Shown: positions 11,832 to 22,797 of the stretch, in pieces
Layout of the letters: every line of letters starts with the position of its first letter
Numbering within the stretch: position 1 is the stretch's first letter
Origin: Faecalicatena absiana
GTDB lineage: Bacteria > Bacillota > Bacilli > Lactobacillales > Lactobacillaceae
Assembly (NCBI GenBank): GCA_017309015.1
Contig: JAEDAG010000002.1
Span: 124,001 to 188,000, forward strand
DNA: 64,000 nucleotides
Direction: 5' to 3'
Position numbers and translations under genes: made by a program
The notes under the pieces: model-generated
Seen by the model: the letters and a program-made list of their open reading frames with translations, nothing else
The model's database searches: none
What the model was told of the DNA's origin: nothing

Positions 11832-12308
11832 TTAAAATTCAATAGCAAAGCGGGCGCTGGCGATCTGCTTGCGCGGAATCGTCACCAATTTGCGGCGCGT
11901 CTTGATCTTGATCTCCAATTGGATTTGCTCATCGTCAAGCTCTTGCAGATGGCCTTCAAAGACTTTGTCGCCTTCAAGCTTCTGGTACAGGGTGACGTGA
12001 ATATATTCTCCCTTGGCCCGGTCCCAGTCGCGGTCATTCTTGATCGGACGCTCCAAGCCTGGTGAAGAAAGCTCCAGGATGTAGGGATCAGGCAGTGGAT
12101 CGGGAGTCATTGAATCCAACTTCTCTCCTACCAATTCACTCAGGTCCGCAATCGTCTCAATGTCGATCCCGCCAGGCTGCTTGTCGACGTAAATCCGCAG
12201 GTAGTATTGGCTCTTTTCCTTGACATATTCCAGATCAACCAGTTCGCAGCCGTTGCCGCTGATGACTGGCTCAATTGCTTCTTGGATTACAGCTAAGTTT
12301 TTTGGCAA
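11832..12308 (-). CDS. rimP: Ribosome maturation factor RimP
   Basis: Needed for 30S maturation. I place the start at TTG 12308 ([16 protein letters not shown]) because GGAGG lies six bases upstream; the frame continues upstream to an ATG at 12419 but that would read through the promoter and leader terminator. The 158 residues show the [12 protein letters not shown] motif and the [14 protein letters not shown] motif typical of RimP. First gene of the nusA operon. Confidence 0.93.
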   Translation of the reverse strand: MPKNLAVIQEAIEPVISGNGCELVDLEYVKEKSQYYLRIYVDKQPGGIDIETIADLSELVGEKLDSMTPDPLPDPYILELSSPGLERPIKNDRDWDRAKGEYIHVTLYQKLEGDKVFEGHLQELDDEQIQLEIKIKTRRKLVTIPRKQIASARFAIEF

Positions 12309-12323
12309 AGTTTTCCTCCGTAA

Positions 12324-12351
12324 TAAAAAGAGTGAGCATTGCTGCTCACTC
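12324..12351 (-). terminator. Leader terminator/attenuator of the rimP-nusA operon
   Basis: GAGTGAGCA (12330-12338), TTGC loop, TGCTCACTC (12343-12351): a perfect 9-bp stem, followed on the minus strand by CTTTTTATTA. It lies between the promoter at 12379-12407 and the rimP ribosome binding site, so it must be an attenuator for this operon as well as a terminator for polC read-through. Confidence 0.85.
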
Positions 12352-12378
12352 GAATTTACCAATATTCGATCTAAAAGT

Positions 12379-12407
12379 ATTATAGCAAAATTTCCCGATC
12401 CTGTAAA
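12379..12407 (-). promoter_or_regulatory. rimP-nusA-infB operon promoter
   Basis: TTTACA (12402-12407), 17 bases, TATAAT (12379-12384) on the minus strand, in the gap after the polC stop. The predicted start near 12372 places the attenuator hairpin in the first 50 bases of the leader. Confidence 0.85.
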
Positions 12408-12428
12408 CAAATTTTCCAAAATGCTTAC

Positions 12429-15400
12429 TTAAAACAAGGAAAGCTGGTTTTGGGCCGGCATCCCTTCCAGCACGTTGTTTTCTTCAAAGAAGTCCATGAT
12501 CTTCTGGGAAACCTTCCCTCTGATCTGCAGGTCTTCCTTTGACAAAAACGGCGCTTCTGAGCGGGCGGCCACGATCTGCTTGGCGGCGCTGTCGCCAAGG
12601 CCGTCAACCGCGTTGAACGGCACCAGGATCGTGTGCTTGTCCACAATCTTGTAAGTGGTGGCTTCCGACTCATTGATGTCGACCATCTTGAAGTTGATCC
12701 CGCGCTCGATCGCCTCGTTGACCAGTTCCATGTAAGTCTGCAGGTCCTTTTCCAGCTTAGTGGCGGCCGTCCCTTTTTCCTTAATCCGGTTGATCAGGGC
12801 CATGACTGAGTTCTTCCCATGACTCATGGCTTCCACGTCCACTTTGTCCGCCCGGACTGAGAAGTAGGCTGCGTAGTAGATCTCTGGATAGTAGACCTTG
12901 AACCAGGCCACCCGCAGGGCCATCAAAATGTAGGCCGCGGCGTGGGCCTTCGGGAACATGTACTTGATCTTCAGACAGGACGGGATGTACCAGTCAGGAA
13001 TGTTCTTGTTGGTCTTCAAGACCGCCATGTCCTCATCGGAAATCCCCCGCCCGTGCCGGACGGATTCCATGGTGGAAAAGGCCACTTCCTTCTTGACGCC
13101 CCAGTGAATCAAGTCAGTCATGATGTTGTCACGACAGCCGATCACGTTCTTCAACTTGCAAGTGCCGTTGTTGATCAGCTCTTCGGCATTCCCCAGCCAG
13201 ACGTCAGTCCCGTGGGACAGGCCGGAAATCTGCAGCAGCTCCGCAAAAGTTGACGGGTTGGTCTCTTCCAGCATCCCCCGGACGAAGGGCGTCCCGAATT
13301 CCGGCAGGCCCAAGGTCCCGGTCTGTGAGCCAATCTGCTCTGGAGTCACGCCCAGGGCCTTGGGACTGGAGAAGAGGGACATGACGGCTGGATCGTCGGT
13401 TGGAATCGTCAAAGGATCAATCCCGGACAAGTCCTGGAGCATTCTGATCATCGTCGGGTCCTGGTGACCCAGGATGTCGAACTTGAGCAGGTTGTCGTGA
13501 ATCTGGTGGAAGTCAAAGTGGGTCGTCTTCCATTCCTTTGAGATGTCGTCTGACGGATACTGCAAAGGAGTCAGCTCGTAGATGTCCTTGTCGTCTGGCA
13601 AGACGACGATCCCAGCCGGGTGCTGGCCAGTCGTGGCCTTGACCCCGGTCACCCCGATGGCCAGACGGTCTGACTCGGCATTGTTGATCTTCATCTCCGG
13701 GTGCTCATCCTGGAAGTGCTTGGCATAGCCGATCGCCTTTTTATCAGCCAAGGTGCCTACGGTCCCGGCCTTAAAGGAGTGGTCTGGCCCGAACATGACC
13801 CGGATGAAGTTGTGGGCTACGGGCTGGTAGTCGCCGGAAAAGTTCAAGTCGATGTCGGGCACCTTGTCCCCATGGAAGCCAAGGAAGGTTTCGAAAGGAA
13901 TGTTCTGCCCGTCCTTGACCATCAAGGTATCGCAGTTTGGACAGTTCTTGTCCGGCAAGTCAAAGCCGGAGGCGTATTCCCCGTGCTCAAAGAACTCGGA
14001 GTACTTGCACTTCGGGCAGCGGTAATGCGGCGGCATGGGGTTGATTTCAGTGATTCCCATCATCGTGGCCACCAGACTGGAGCCAACCGAGCCCCGGGAC
14101 CCAACTAGGTAGCCGTCCTTGACGGACTTGGCAACCAGCATCTGTGAGATCAGGTAGACGACCCCGTAGCCGTTGCCGATAATGGCGTCAAGTTCCCGAT
14201 CAAGGCGCGCCTGAATGTTTTCCGGCAGCGGATCGCCATAGAGCTCGTGGGCCTTATCATAGGTCAGCTTGCGCACCCGTTCGGCCGTATGCGGAATTTT
14301 TGGCGGGAAGCTTTCGTCCTGAACCGGCTGCACCCCTTCATCAATCATGTCGTTGATCTTGTTCGGGTTGGTAATGACGACTTCCTTGGCAATCTCTTCA
14401 CCCATGAAGCTGAATTCATCCAGCATTTCCTGGGTCGTGTAGAAGTGCAGGTCGGGGTGCTTCTTGTTGCGGTTTGGATTCCCCCTCTGCGCGGCCAAAA
14501 GGACGTCGCGATAGATGCCATCATGCTTCTCAATATAGTGGGCATCAGACGTGGCCACGACCAGCTTGCCCATTTCCTTGCCCAGTTTATAGATGTTCAT
14601 CAGGATCTCTTCAAGCTGGTCCTCATCCGCGATCAGGCCATCGTCAAGCAGACTGGAGTAGTTTGACGGGGGCTGAATTTCCAGGAAATCGTAGAATTCC
14701 GCCTTGCGCTTGGCCTCATCATAGCCCTTTTGCATCATGGCAATAAAGACTTCGCCCTGGCTGCAGGCTGAGCCGTACAACAGGCCGGCATGCAGGCGGA
14801 TCAACTCCGACTTTGGCGTCCGCAGGCCCTTATAGTTGTACTTGATTCCGGCCAGACTGGTCAGCTCGTACAGATTCCGCAAGCCTGGCAGCTGGTTCTT
14901 GGCCAGGATCGTGATATGGGTCGGCCGGGCACGCTTGTAGCCTTCCCCGTTGGAGAAGTCGTTCATCTTGCCCAAGTCGTCTTCGTGGTACTTTTCCTTT
15001 AAGTCATCCAGGAGCTTGAACATCAGGTAGCCGGTGGCTTCCGCGTCCTGGTTGGCCCGGTGGTGGTGCTCCAGGACGACGTTGTACTTGCGGCAGAGCG
15101 AGTCCAGGGTGTGGCGGGACTGCTCTGGGTGCAAGAGTCTGGAGACTTCCAGGGTGTCAACGACCGGTTGGGTGATCTGCGGCAAATTGCACCGCTTCAA
15201 GGCCGCGTTGACAAAGCCGACGTCAAACTGGACATTGTGCCCGCAAAGCGGCCGGTCGCCGTAGAAGTCCATAAACTGCTTGATGACTACTGCTTCATCA
15301 TCGGCTGCTTGTACCATCTCGTCGGTAATGGAGGTCAGGTTGATGGTCTGCTCGGACAATTCGTGGTGGGGGTTGATGAACTTGTCAAAGCGGTCAAGGA

Positions 15401-16787
15401 CCACCCCGTCCTTCATCTTGACCGCCCCAATTTCAATGATGGTGTCATAGACGGAGGACAAGCCAGTCGTTTCCACGTCAAAAATGACGAATTCGCGGTG
15501 CTCATAAGTCATTGACGCTGGGTTCAGGACCAATAAGCCATGGTCATCAACCATATTGGCCTCAAGGCCCATGATGATCTTCAGGTCGTTTTTCTTTCCG
15601 GCCACGAAGGCATTAGGCAAGGACTGCAGGTCAGCATGGTCAGTAATGGCGATGGCCTTCTGGCCAAACTTCTTGGCCGTCTTGACCAAATCAGCCACGT
15701 CCGCGGTCGCGTCCAGCTGGCTCATGTTGGTGTGCACGTGCAGGTCAATATGCTTTTCTTCCCCCTGGTAGGTTTCCTTGCGCCCTTCGTGCTCAATCAG
15801 CTCCATGTTGTAGATGTTGAAGACCAAGTCATGGGCATACTGGTCTTCTTTCAAGGCCCCTTGCATGCGGATCCAAACGCCTGGCTTCACGTTCTTCAAG
15901 TAGTCGATTTCTTCCTTGGCGGAGTCCGGAACGAACTTCTTAAATGAAATGGAGCTGGTATAGTCAGTCATTTCCCCAGTAAAAATAAAGGAGCCAGACT
16001 TCAGCTCGGTCATTTCCGCCTTGAAGACATGCCCTTCAACCACCGCGCTGCGTTGGTCTTCGCTTAAATCCTTCAGCTGGGTAGTCTCCGCGTTTTCGGC
16101 AATCGACCCGGGGCCAAAGGCATTTCGCCGGCCTTTTCTTCTGCCGCCGCCTGCATAAGACTGGCGTGACGGGGCTTTTGGCACAGGCGGGGCAGCCTGG
16201 TAGGCCTGCTGCATATTCTCTTCATGCTGCTGGGCCAGCTGGGCCAGACTTTCCAGATCATTCTGCGCGCTCACGTCATTGACCGCAGTGATCAGCTTGA
16301 TGTTGAAAAAGCCGTACCGGCGCAGCTCCAGGGAGAAGGAGTCCAGGAGCCGCTGCTCAATCATCTGGTCAAAGATCTGGCTGTTGACGGGAATTACCCA
16401 GCGGCCATCCTGCAGGCTGGGCTTTTGCCCAGACAAAAATGACCTGGCACCAGGCTGGGAGTTCAAGACTTCCGACTGGTCAACCGTATAGTGCCAGTAG
16501 TCAGGCAGATATTGGCTGGCGCCTGAGGCCGTCTCGACAAAGAGGCGGACGGAGACAAAGTCCTTGAATTCCTGCTTAATGGCTTGGTTTAAGGCATTGT
16601 AGCTTTCAAACTTCAAGGGAGTAGCAAAAAAAACGTGGATATCCCATCTACGCTCTTTGCTGTAGACATCCACGTTTCTTATCTCCCCTGCCTGTACAAC
16701 CGAAGCATCTTCATATCCCGAAGCCGGGAACTTAATTTGTTTCAACAACTTCAAAAAGAGTTCGTTTTGTTCAGTCACGAGAATCAA
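12429..16787 (-). CDS. polC: DNA polymerase III alpha subunit, Gram-positive type (PolC)
   Basis: Replicative polymerase with built-in proofreading. The 1452 residues are normal for PolC. In order: N-terminal domains, an OB fold, a PHP domain (HIDLHVHTNMSQ, about residue 345), a DEDD exonuclease inserted in it (FVIFDVETTGL about 435; CGHNVQFDVGF about 520), a second PHP part, a zinc-binding loop (CPKCKYSEFF...CPNCD), and the polymerase palm with PDIDLNFSGDYQ. The start follows a GA-rich ribosome binding site. It lies two bases after proS, consistent with the conserved rseP-proS-polC order. Confidence 0.97.
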   Translation of the reverse strand: MILVTEQNELFLKLLKQIKFPASGYEDASVVQAGEIRNVDVYSKERRWDIHVFFATPLKFESYNALNQAIKQEFKDFVSVRLFVETASGASQYLPDYWHYTVDQSEVLNSQPGARSFLSGQKPSLQDGRWVIPVNSQIFDQMIEQRLLDSFSLELRRYGFFNIKLITAVNDVSAQNDLESLAQLAQQHEENMQQAYQAAPPVPKAPSRQSYAGGGRRKGRRNAFGPGSIAENAETTQLKDLSEDQRSAVVEGHVFKAEMTELKSGSFIFTGEMTDYTSSISFKKFVPDSAKEEIDYLKNVKPGVWIRMQGALKEDQYAHDLVFNIYNMELIEHEGRKETYQGEEKHIDLHVHTNMSQLDATADVADLVKTAKKFGQKAIAITDHADLQSLPNAFVAGKKNDLKIIMGLEANMVDDHGLLVLNPASMTYEHREFVIFDVETTGLSSVYDTIIEIGAVKMKDGVVLDRFDKFINPHHELSEQTINLTSITDEMVQAADDEAVVIKQFMDFYGDRPLCGHNVQFDVGFVNAALKRCNLPQITQPVVDTLEVSRLLHPEQSRHTLDSLCRKYNVVLEHHHRANQDAEATGYLMFKLLDDLKEKYHEDDLGKMNDFSNGEGYKRARPTHITILAKNQLPGLRNLYELTSLAGIKYNYKGLRTPKSELIRLHAGLLYGSACSQGEVFIAMMQKGYDEAKRKAEFYDFLEIQPPSNYSSLLDDGLIADEDQLEEILMNIYKLGKEMGKLVVATSDAHYIEKHDGIYRDVLLAAQRGNPNRNKKHPDLHFYTTQEMLDEFSFMGEEIAKEVVITNPNKINDMIDEGVQPVQDESFPPKIPHTAERVRKLTYDKAHELYGDPLPENIQARLDRELDAIIGNGYGVVYLISQMLVAKSVKDGYLVGSRGSVGSSLVATMMGITEINPMPPHYRCPKCKYSEFFEHGEYASGFDLPDKNCPNCDTLMVKDGQNIPFETFLGFHGDKVPDIDLNFSGDYQPVAHNFIRVMFGPDHSFKAGTVGTLADKKAIGYAKHFQDEHPEMKINNAESDRLAIGVTGVKATTGQHPAGIVVLPDDKDIYELTPLQYPSDDISKEWKTTHFDFHQIHDNLLKFDILGHQDPTMIRMLQDLSGIDPLTIPTDDPAVMSLFSSPKALGVTPEQIGSQTGTLGLPEFGTPFVRGMLEETNPSTFAELLQISGLSHGTDVWLGNAEELINNGTCKLKNVIGCRDNIMTDLIHWGVKKEVAFSTMESVRHGRGISDEDMAVLKTNKNIPDWYIPSCLKIKYMFPKAHAAAYILMALRVAWFKVYYPEIYYAAYFSVRADKVDVEAMSHGKNSVMALINRIKEKGTAATKLEKDLQTYMELVNEAIERGINFKMVDINESEATTYKIVDKHTILVPFNAVDGLGDSAAKQIVAARSEAPFLSKEDLQIRGKVSQKIMDFFEENNVLEGMPAQNQLSLF

Positions 16788-16789
16788 TC

Positions 16790-18487
16790 CTAGTCTAATT
16801 CTTGTTCAATAAAGTCGTCCAGGTCAGTCAAGGCAATCTTGACGGCCTTTTCATCAGTTGGGCGCTTGACTTCAACGAAACCATCAGCAGCATCGCGGCC
16901 GACGGTGATTCTGACTGGCGCGCCAACCAGGTCAGCATCGTTGAACTTGACGCCGGCGCGTTCGTTGCGGTCGTCGTACAAGACGTCGTACTTGGCGTAC
17001 TTTTCTTCCAAATCAGCGGCAATCTTGCTTTGGATTTCATCCTTCATCTTCATTTGAATGATGTGGATGCCGAATGGCGCAACTTCCTTTGGCCAGGCAA
17101 CGCCGTTTTCAGTAGCGTGCTGCTCAACGATTGCTGACAAGAGCCGGGTCACCCCAATTCCGTATGAACCCATGATGACTGGCTGTGCCTTGCCGTTTTG
17201 GTCAAGGAACTTGGCGTTCATGTGCTCAGTGTAGTAAGTGCCCAGCTTGAAGATGTGGCCAACTTCGATTGAAGTGGTGAACTTCAATGGCAGGTGATCC
17301 ACTGGGTCTGGCTCGCCTTCATTGGCAACGCGCAGGTCAGCAAATTCATCAACCTTGAAGTCCCGGTCCAGGTTGGCGTTGACGAATTGGTAGTCAGTTT
17401 CGCCGGCACCAACGACCACGTTGTAAAGGCCCTTGACCGTTTCATCAGCAACGATCTTGTCTGCGTAGTCAGCCTTGACTGGGCCAACGCCGCCCTTGCC
17501 AGAGCCCGTGATCTTTTCCAGCTCGCCGGCTTCAGCCGTGCGCAGGCTGTCGCAGTCCAGCAGGTGGGTCAGCTTGACTTCATTGATTTCCTTGTCGCCG
17601 CGGACCAGAACCAAAACCTTGGTCTGCTCATCAGCAATGTAGAGGATGCTCTTGACGATCCGGGTTGCCGGCACTTTCAAGAAGTCTGCCAGCTGGTCGA
17701 TTGACTCGCAGCCTGGCGTAGCCACCTTTTCCATGTTCTTGAGCGCTTCAGGCTCTTGCTTGAAGGTGTCGACGCTAACCGCCATTTCCAAGTTGGCAGC
17801 GTAAGTGCCGGTCTCGTTGGTCGCGATGGTATCTTCGCCAACGGCAGCTGGGGCTTGGAATTCGGTAGAGTTCTTGCCGCCCATCGTGCCTGAGTCAGCG
17901 ATGACTGGCCGTACTTCCACGCCGACGCGCTTGAAGATCTTTTCATAAGCGCTCTTTTCATCGTCGAACTGCTTGTCCAGTTGCTCGCGGCTGGCCGCAA
18001 AGCTGTAGCCATCCAGCATCACAAACTCGCGCCCGCGCAGCAAGCCGAAGCGGGGACGGTTTTCATCCCGGAACTTGGTCTGAATTTGGTACAGCTGCAG
18101 CGGCATTTGCTTGTAGGACTTCAAATTCTTGGCGATGATTTCGGTGAAGGTTTCTTCGTGGGTTGGCCCCAGCAAGGTTTCGCGCCCATGGCGGTCCTTC
18201 AAGCGGAACATTTCAGCACCGTACTTTTCCAGACGGCCTGATTCTTCCCACAGGGTAGCTGGCAGCATGTGCGGCATTTGCATTTCCGGCACGTTGATGG
18301 CTGCCATTTCTTCTTCAATCACCTTTTCGGTCTTGCGCAGAACCCGGTAAGCCAGCGGCAGGTAGGCATAAACCCCGGCAGTGACCTGACGGATGTAACC
18401 GCCCCGAAGCATGATTTGGTGACTCTTAGCTACGGCGTCAGCTGGAGTTTCCTTCAGCGTTGGCATGAAAAAGTTTGATTGACGCAT
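16790..18487 (-). CDS. proS: Prolyl-tRNA synthetase
   Basis: Charges tRNA-Pro. The 565 residues are of the long bacterial type: class II motif 1 region near residue 60, motif 2 (FRDENRPRFGLLRGREF), an inserted YbaK-like editing domain (about 235-390) that removes mischarged alanine, motif 3 (MGSYGIGVTRLL) and the anticodon-binding domain at the C-terminus. It follows rseP by 32 bases and runs into polC. Confidence 0.96.
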   Translation of the reverse strand: MRQSNFFMPTLKETPADAVAKSHQIMLRGGYIRQVTAGVYAYLPLAYRVLRKTEKVIEEEMAAINVPEMQMPHMLPATLWEESGRLEKYGAEMFRLKDRHGRETLLGPTHEETFTEIIAKNLKSYKQMPLQLYQIQTKFRDENRPRFGLLRGREFVMLDGYSFAASREQLDKQFDDEKSAYEKIFKRVGVEVRPVIADSGTMGGKNSTEFQAPAAVGEDTIATNETGTYAANLEMAVSVDTFKQEPEALKNMEKVATPGCESIDQLADFLKVPATRIVKSILYIADEQTKVLVLVRGDKEINEVKLTHLLDCDSLRTAEAGELEKITGSGKGGVGPVKADYADKIVADETVKGLYNVVVGAGETDYQFVNANLDRDFKVDEFADLRVANEGEPDPVDHLPLKFTTSIEVGHIFKLGTYYTEHMNAKFLDQNGKAQPVIMGSYGIGVTRLLSAIVEQHATENGVAWPKEVAPFGIHIIQMKMKDEIQSKIAADLEEKYAKYDVLYDDRNERAGVKFNDADLVGAPVRITVGRDAADGFVEVKRPTDEKAVKIALTDLDDFIEQELD

Positions 18488-18519
18488 ATTTCTGTAAAAT
18501 TCTCCTAATATACTAGTGT

Positions 18520-19767
18520 TTATTTGATGAAGTAGCGATAGATATCGTTACCAGTGACGGCGATGATCAGCAAGAGCAGGAAGACGACCCCGATCAAGTC
18601 AACCACGGCTTCATGGTCTTCTGAGATCGGCTTGCCTCTGACCAGCTCAATCAAGTTGAGGAGCAGCTTGCCGCCGTCCAGGCCAGGGATCGGAATCAGG
18701 TTCACGATTCCCAGGTTGATGGAAATCATGGCCAAAAAGGCCAAAAGGTAAGTAAAGCCCATTGACGATACCTGACTGGTCTCTGAGTAGATCCCAACTG
18801 GGCCTGACAGCTTGTTCAAGCTGAAGTGGCGGAACAAGTCCCCTACCGCGCTGAAGATCATGCCCGTTGTTTGGACCGCGCTGGTCCAGCCGCGCTTGAA
18901 CTTGACCTTTGCCGATTCATCGGTCGCGGCAACAATGCCGACCAAGTAGGACTTGGACTTCTTGTCGTACTTGGGGGTCAGCTTGACGCTGGCTTCCTTA
19001 CCGCCGCGCTCCAGCTTGATCGTCAAAGTCTTGCCCTTTGAATTGCCGATTGCTTCTGAAACAGCCGCAAAGTCAGCCGTCTTGCGGCCATTGACCGCCT
19101 CAATTCGGTCGCCCTTTTGCAAGACGCTTTGGGCCGGTGAGTTTGGCATGACCTTGGCAATCGTCGTCGTAGCCGGACCTGGAGCCGCGAAGCTCCAGAC
19201 CATGAAGACGACAAAGCCCAAGACGATGTTCATGAAAGGACCCGCGAAGTTGGTCGCTAGCTTGTGCCAGACATTGGCTTCCTGGAACTGGGTATCGCGC
19301 GGGGCGATCTGCAGCTCAGTGCCGTCTTGGTCAATCATGGTCGCGTCATGGTCAACCTTGTAGGTCCGCAAGTCGCTCTCATCGCCATTTTCATAGCCGC
19401 TGATGGTCAGCTCGTCAACCAGGTCAGCCTTGCTTACCCGGACCGGGATGCCTTCAATTGGCAGGTCAGACTCAGACGCATCGATTCTGGTCACGATCCC
19501 CTGGTCATTGGTCTGCAAGACAACGGCCGTCCCCGGGTCAATCTCGCTTTGGTCATTGGATCCAGCCAGGCGGACATAGCCTCCCAGCGGCAGCCATCTG
19601 ATCGTATAGGTCGTTTGGCTGCGCCGCAGCTGGACCAGTTTGGGACCAAAGCCGATCGAGAACTCCCGGACCAGGATGCCCGACTTCTTGGCCACGATAA
19701 AGTGCCCGAATTCGTGCACGAAGACCAAGAGGCCAAAAACGATAATAAAAATCAGTATACCCTTCAC
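18520..19767 (-). CDS. rseP: RIP zinc metalloprotease RseP/RasP
   Basis: Site-2 intramembrane protease. The 415 residues show a first membrane helix with the HExxH zinc motif (VFVHEFGHFIVAK, residues about 16-28), a periplasm-side PDZ domain (NSPAQSVLQKGDRIEAVNG) and the second catalytic segment with PGLDGGKLL in a C-terminal helix. Targets in lactobacilli would be anti-sigma factors or leftover signal peptides. It is cotranscribed with cdsA (39 bases) and uppS, a classic envelope cluster. Confidence 0.94.
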   Translation of the reverse strand: MKGILIFIIVFGLLVFVHEFGHFIVAKKSGILVREFSIGFGPKLVQLRRSQTTYTIRWLPLGGYVRLAGSNDQSEIDPGTAVVLQTNDQGIVTRIDASESDLPIEGIPVRVSKADLVDELTISGYENGDESDLRTYKVDHDATMIDQDGTELQIAPRDTQFQEANVWHKLATNFAGPFMNIVLGFVVFMVWSFAAPGPATTTIAKVMPNSPAQSVLQKGDRIEAVNGRKTADFAAVSEAIGNSKGKTLTIKLERGGKEASVKLTPKYDKKSKSYLVGIVAATDESAKVKFKRGWTSAVQTTGMIFSAVGDLFRHFSLNKLSGPVGIYSETSQVSSMGFTYLLAFLAMISINLGIVNLIPIPGLDGGKLLLNLIELVRGKPISEDHEAVVDLIGVVFLLLLIIAVTGNDIYRYFIK

Positions 19768-19806
19768 TGGCAGCTCCTTCCCTGTTATGACAACTTGCAG
19801 CCGATC

Positions 19807-20631
19807 TTAGATCCCGAAGATCAAGGCCACGATCGGCAGCACGAACAAGGTACTGTCAAACCGGTCCAGGATCCCGCCGTGTCCTGGCAGGATCTTGCCT
19901 GAGTCCTTGACCCCGTAAAAGCGCTTGTAGGCTGATTCGACCAAGTCCCCCATCTGCCCGACGATTGACAGGAAGAAGGAGCCGATGATCAAAGTCGTCT
20001 TGTCACCGCCAACCGGTGCCAGGTTGACGTAAACGGCCGCCAAAATCACAGCGCAGATGACAGCCCCGATTGACCCTTCCCAGGTCTTGTTCGGGCTGAT
20101 AACCGGCCATAATTTGTGCTTGCCGATCTTGCGTCCGATCAAGTAGGCGAAAGTATCAGTTGACCAGATGATCACGAAGGCAAACAAGATCCGCCACAGG
20201 CCATGAGCCGCGCTTGAGTTTCTCAAGGCAGCCAGGTAGTGGAAGCCCGTCCCGATGTACAGGCTGGAAAGGACGTAAACGGCCGCGTCATCAAAAGTGG
20301 TCTTGTTCTTGGACAAGACGGTCCAAGTCAAAATCAGCATCACGATGGCGTAGAAGACGCCCCACTTGCTCCAGTTCTTTGGCAAAAAGGCAAAGAAGGA
20401 GTCTGGCACGGTCCAGGTCAGGGTGGCCAAAACCGCCAAAACGAAATCGACTGAGACCAGGATCTGCTTCTTCATCAAGAAGACCTCGCTCATGCCGATG
20501 GCGGCCAGAATTGCGGCCAGCCAGTCAATCCACGCGCCCCCAGCAATGACGACTGGGATAAAAATCAATAAAGCAACGACTGCGGTAATCACTCTAGTTT
20601 GCAGTGACGTGCGTTTTTTCTTTTGTTCCAT
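19807..20631 (-). CDS. cdsA: Phosphatidate cytidylyltransferase
   Basis: Makes CDP-diacylglycerol from phosphatidate and CTP, the branch point for phosphatidylglycerol and cardiolipin. The 274-residue protein has several membrane helices and the CDP-alcohol synthase signature near the C-terminus (SPNKTWEGSIGAVICA, then LVESAYKRFYGVKDSGKILPGHGGILDRFDS, described here in two parts). It lies six bases after uppS. Confidence 0.95.
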   Translation of the reverse strand: MEQKKKRTSLQTRVITAVVALLIFIPVVIAGGAWIDWLAAILAAIGMSEVFLMKKQILVSVDFVLAVLATLTWTVPDSFFAFLPKNWSKWGVFYAIVMLILTWTVLSKNKTTFDDAAVYVLSSLYIGTGFHYLAALRNSSAAHGLWRILFAFVIIWSTDTFAYLIGRKIGKHKLWPVISPNKTWEGSIGAVICAVILAAVYVNLAPVGGDKTTLIIGSFFLSIVGQMGDLVESAYKRFYGVKDSGKILPGHGGILDRFDSTLFVLPIVALIFGI

Positions 20632-20637
20632 TATTAC

Positions 20638-21372
<735 letters not shown>

Positions 21373-21377
21373 TGACC

Positions 21378-21935
21378 TTAACCTTGCGTAATTTCCTTGC
21401 GCTTGTTGTCAGCCATTTGGTCGATCTTCTTGGTTGAGTCGTCAGTCAGCTTCTGCACGTCTTTTTCAAGGCGGCGTTCCTCATCTTCAGTGATGTCCCC
21501 GTCCTTTTCTTGCCGCTTCAGGGACTTCATGGCTTCTTGGCGGACGTTGCGGACGGCAATCTTGGCTTCTTCAGCCAGCTTGCCGACTTCCTTGGCAATT
21601 TCTTGCCGCCGTTCGCCAGTCAGCTGCGGAATCACCAAGCGGATGACGTTCCCGTCATTAGCTGGCGTAAGGCCCAGGTCTGAAGCCAGCAGCGCGTGCT
21701 CGATGTTGTCCAGAGCCCCCTTGTCGTAAGGGGTAATCATCAAGACGCGTGGCTCAGGAATGGTAATCCCGGCCAATTGGGTCAATGGGGTTGGGACGCC
21801 GTAGTATTCAACCTTGACGCGGTCAAGCAAGGCCGCGTTGGCCACGCCGGCACGGACAGTCGCGAGGTTGCTTTGGTAAACCTCGATGGACTTGTTCATG
21901 TTGGACTTGGCTTTTTCAATCGTTTCGTTGTTCAT
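21378..21935 (-). CDS. frr: Ribosome recycling factor
   Basis: Splits post-termination ribosomes with EF-G. The 185-residue length and motifs such as [27 protein letters not shown] and the C-terminal [16 protein letters not shown] are typical. The start codon overlaps the last base of pyrH, so the two are translationally coupled. Confidence 0.96.
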   Translation of the reverse strand: MNNETIEKAKSNMNKSIEVYQSNLATVRAGVANAALLDRVKVEYYGVPTPLTQLAGITIPEPRVLMITPYDKGALDNIEHALLASDLGLTPANDGNVIRLVIPQLTGERRQEIAKEVGKLAEEAKIAVRNVRQEAMKSLKRQEKDGDITEDEERRLEKDVQKLTDDSTKKIDQMADNKRKEITQG

Positions 21936-22660
21936 TATTTGTCACCTCTGATAATAGTACCGATGTTTTCGCCTTCCACGACCCGCTTGATGTTGCCTGG
22001 GGTGTTGACGTTGAAGACGATCAATGGAATATGGGTGTCCATTGACAGTGAGCTGGCAGTTCTGTCCATGACTTGCAGGCCCTTGGAAATCATGTCCAAT
22101 TGGCTCAGTTCGTGGAACTTCTTGGCATCTGGGTGAAGCTTCGGGTCAGCAGTGTAGACGCCGTCAACGCCGTTCTTGGCCATCAAGATCACGTCAGCGT
22201 TGATTTCGGCCGCGCGCAGGGCAGCGGTCGTGTCAGTTGAGAAGTAAGGGTTGCCAGTCCCGCCGCCGAAGATTACGACCCGGTTCTTTTCCAAGTGGCT
22301 GATCGCAACTCTTCTGATGTAAGGCTCAGCAACTTGCCGCATTGAGATGGAAGTTTGGAGTCTGGTTGACACGCCAACGCTTTCCAAACCGTCTTGCAGG
22401 GCCAGGCCGTTCATGATCGTAGCCAGCATGCCCATGTAGTCAGCTTGAGCACGTTCCATACCCAGCTTGGCGCCAGTTTCCCCGCGCCACATGTTGCCGC
22501 CGCCGCAGACGATCCCGACTTGGACGCCCATGTCGTGCACCAGCTTGATTTCCTGGGCCAGCTTCTTGATCACGGTTGGATCAATCCCGGTGCCCTTTTC
22601 CCCGGCCAATGCTTCGCCGGAAACTTTCAAAATAATACGGTGATATTTAACTTGACTCAT
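21935..22660 (-). CDS. pyrH: Uridylate kinase
   Basis: Phosphorylates UMP to UDP, feeding RNA, DNA and sugar nucleotides. The 241 residues begin with [14 protein letters not shown] and contain VVCGGGN-type [11 protein letters not shown] and the [20 protein letters not shown] motif of the amino acid kinase fold. First gene of the pyrH-frr-uppS-cdsA-rseP-proS-polC run. An AGGAGG ribosome binding site precedes the ATG. Confidence 0.96.
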   Translation of the reverse strand: MSQVKYHRIILKVSGEALAGEKGTGIDPTVIKKLAQEIKLVHDMGVQVGIVCGGGNMWRGETGAKLGMERAQADYMGMLATIMNGLALQDGLESVGVSTRLQTSISMRQVAEPYIRRVAISHLEKNRVVIFGGGTGNPYFSTDTTAALRAAEINADVILMAKNGVDGVYTADPKLHPDAKKFHELSQLDMISKGLQVMDRTASSLSMDTHIPLIVFNVNTPGNIKRVVEGENIGTIIRGDK

Positions 22661-22686
22661 AATGACCTCCTAGATTAGCTCTAAAT

Positions 22687-22695
22687 ATTCTACCA
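22687..22695 (-). promoter_or_regulatory. Putative extended -10 promoter for pyrH
   Basis: TGG-TAGAAT on the minus strand, about 27 bases before the pyrH start. No good -35 is seen at the usual distance, so it would rely on the extended -10. Confidence 0.5.
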
Positions 22696-22741
22696 TAAAA
22701 CCCACTATATTTCCGTTTAATATTGTACCGCTAAAAAGTTA

Positions 22742-22776
22742 TAAAAAAAAAGGATGGAGCAAATCCATCCTTTTCT
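22742..22776 (-). terminator. Terminator after tsf
   Basis: AAAAGGATGGA-N5-TCCATCCTTTT, followed on the minus strand by a nine-base T run. It ends the rpsB-tsf operon before pyrH. Confidence 0.9.
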
Positions 22777-22797
22777 TCTGTTAAAAAGTAGAAGAAA

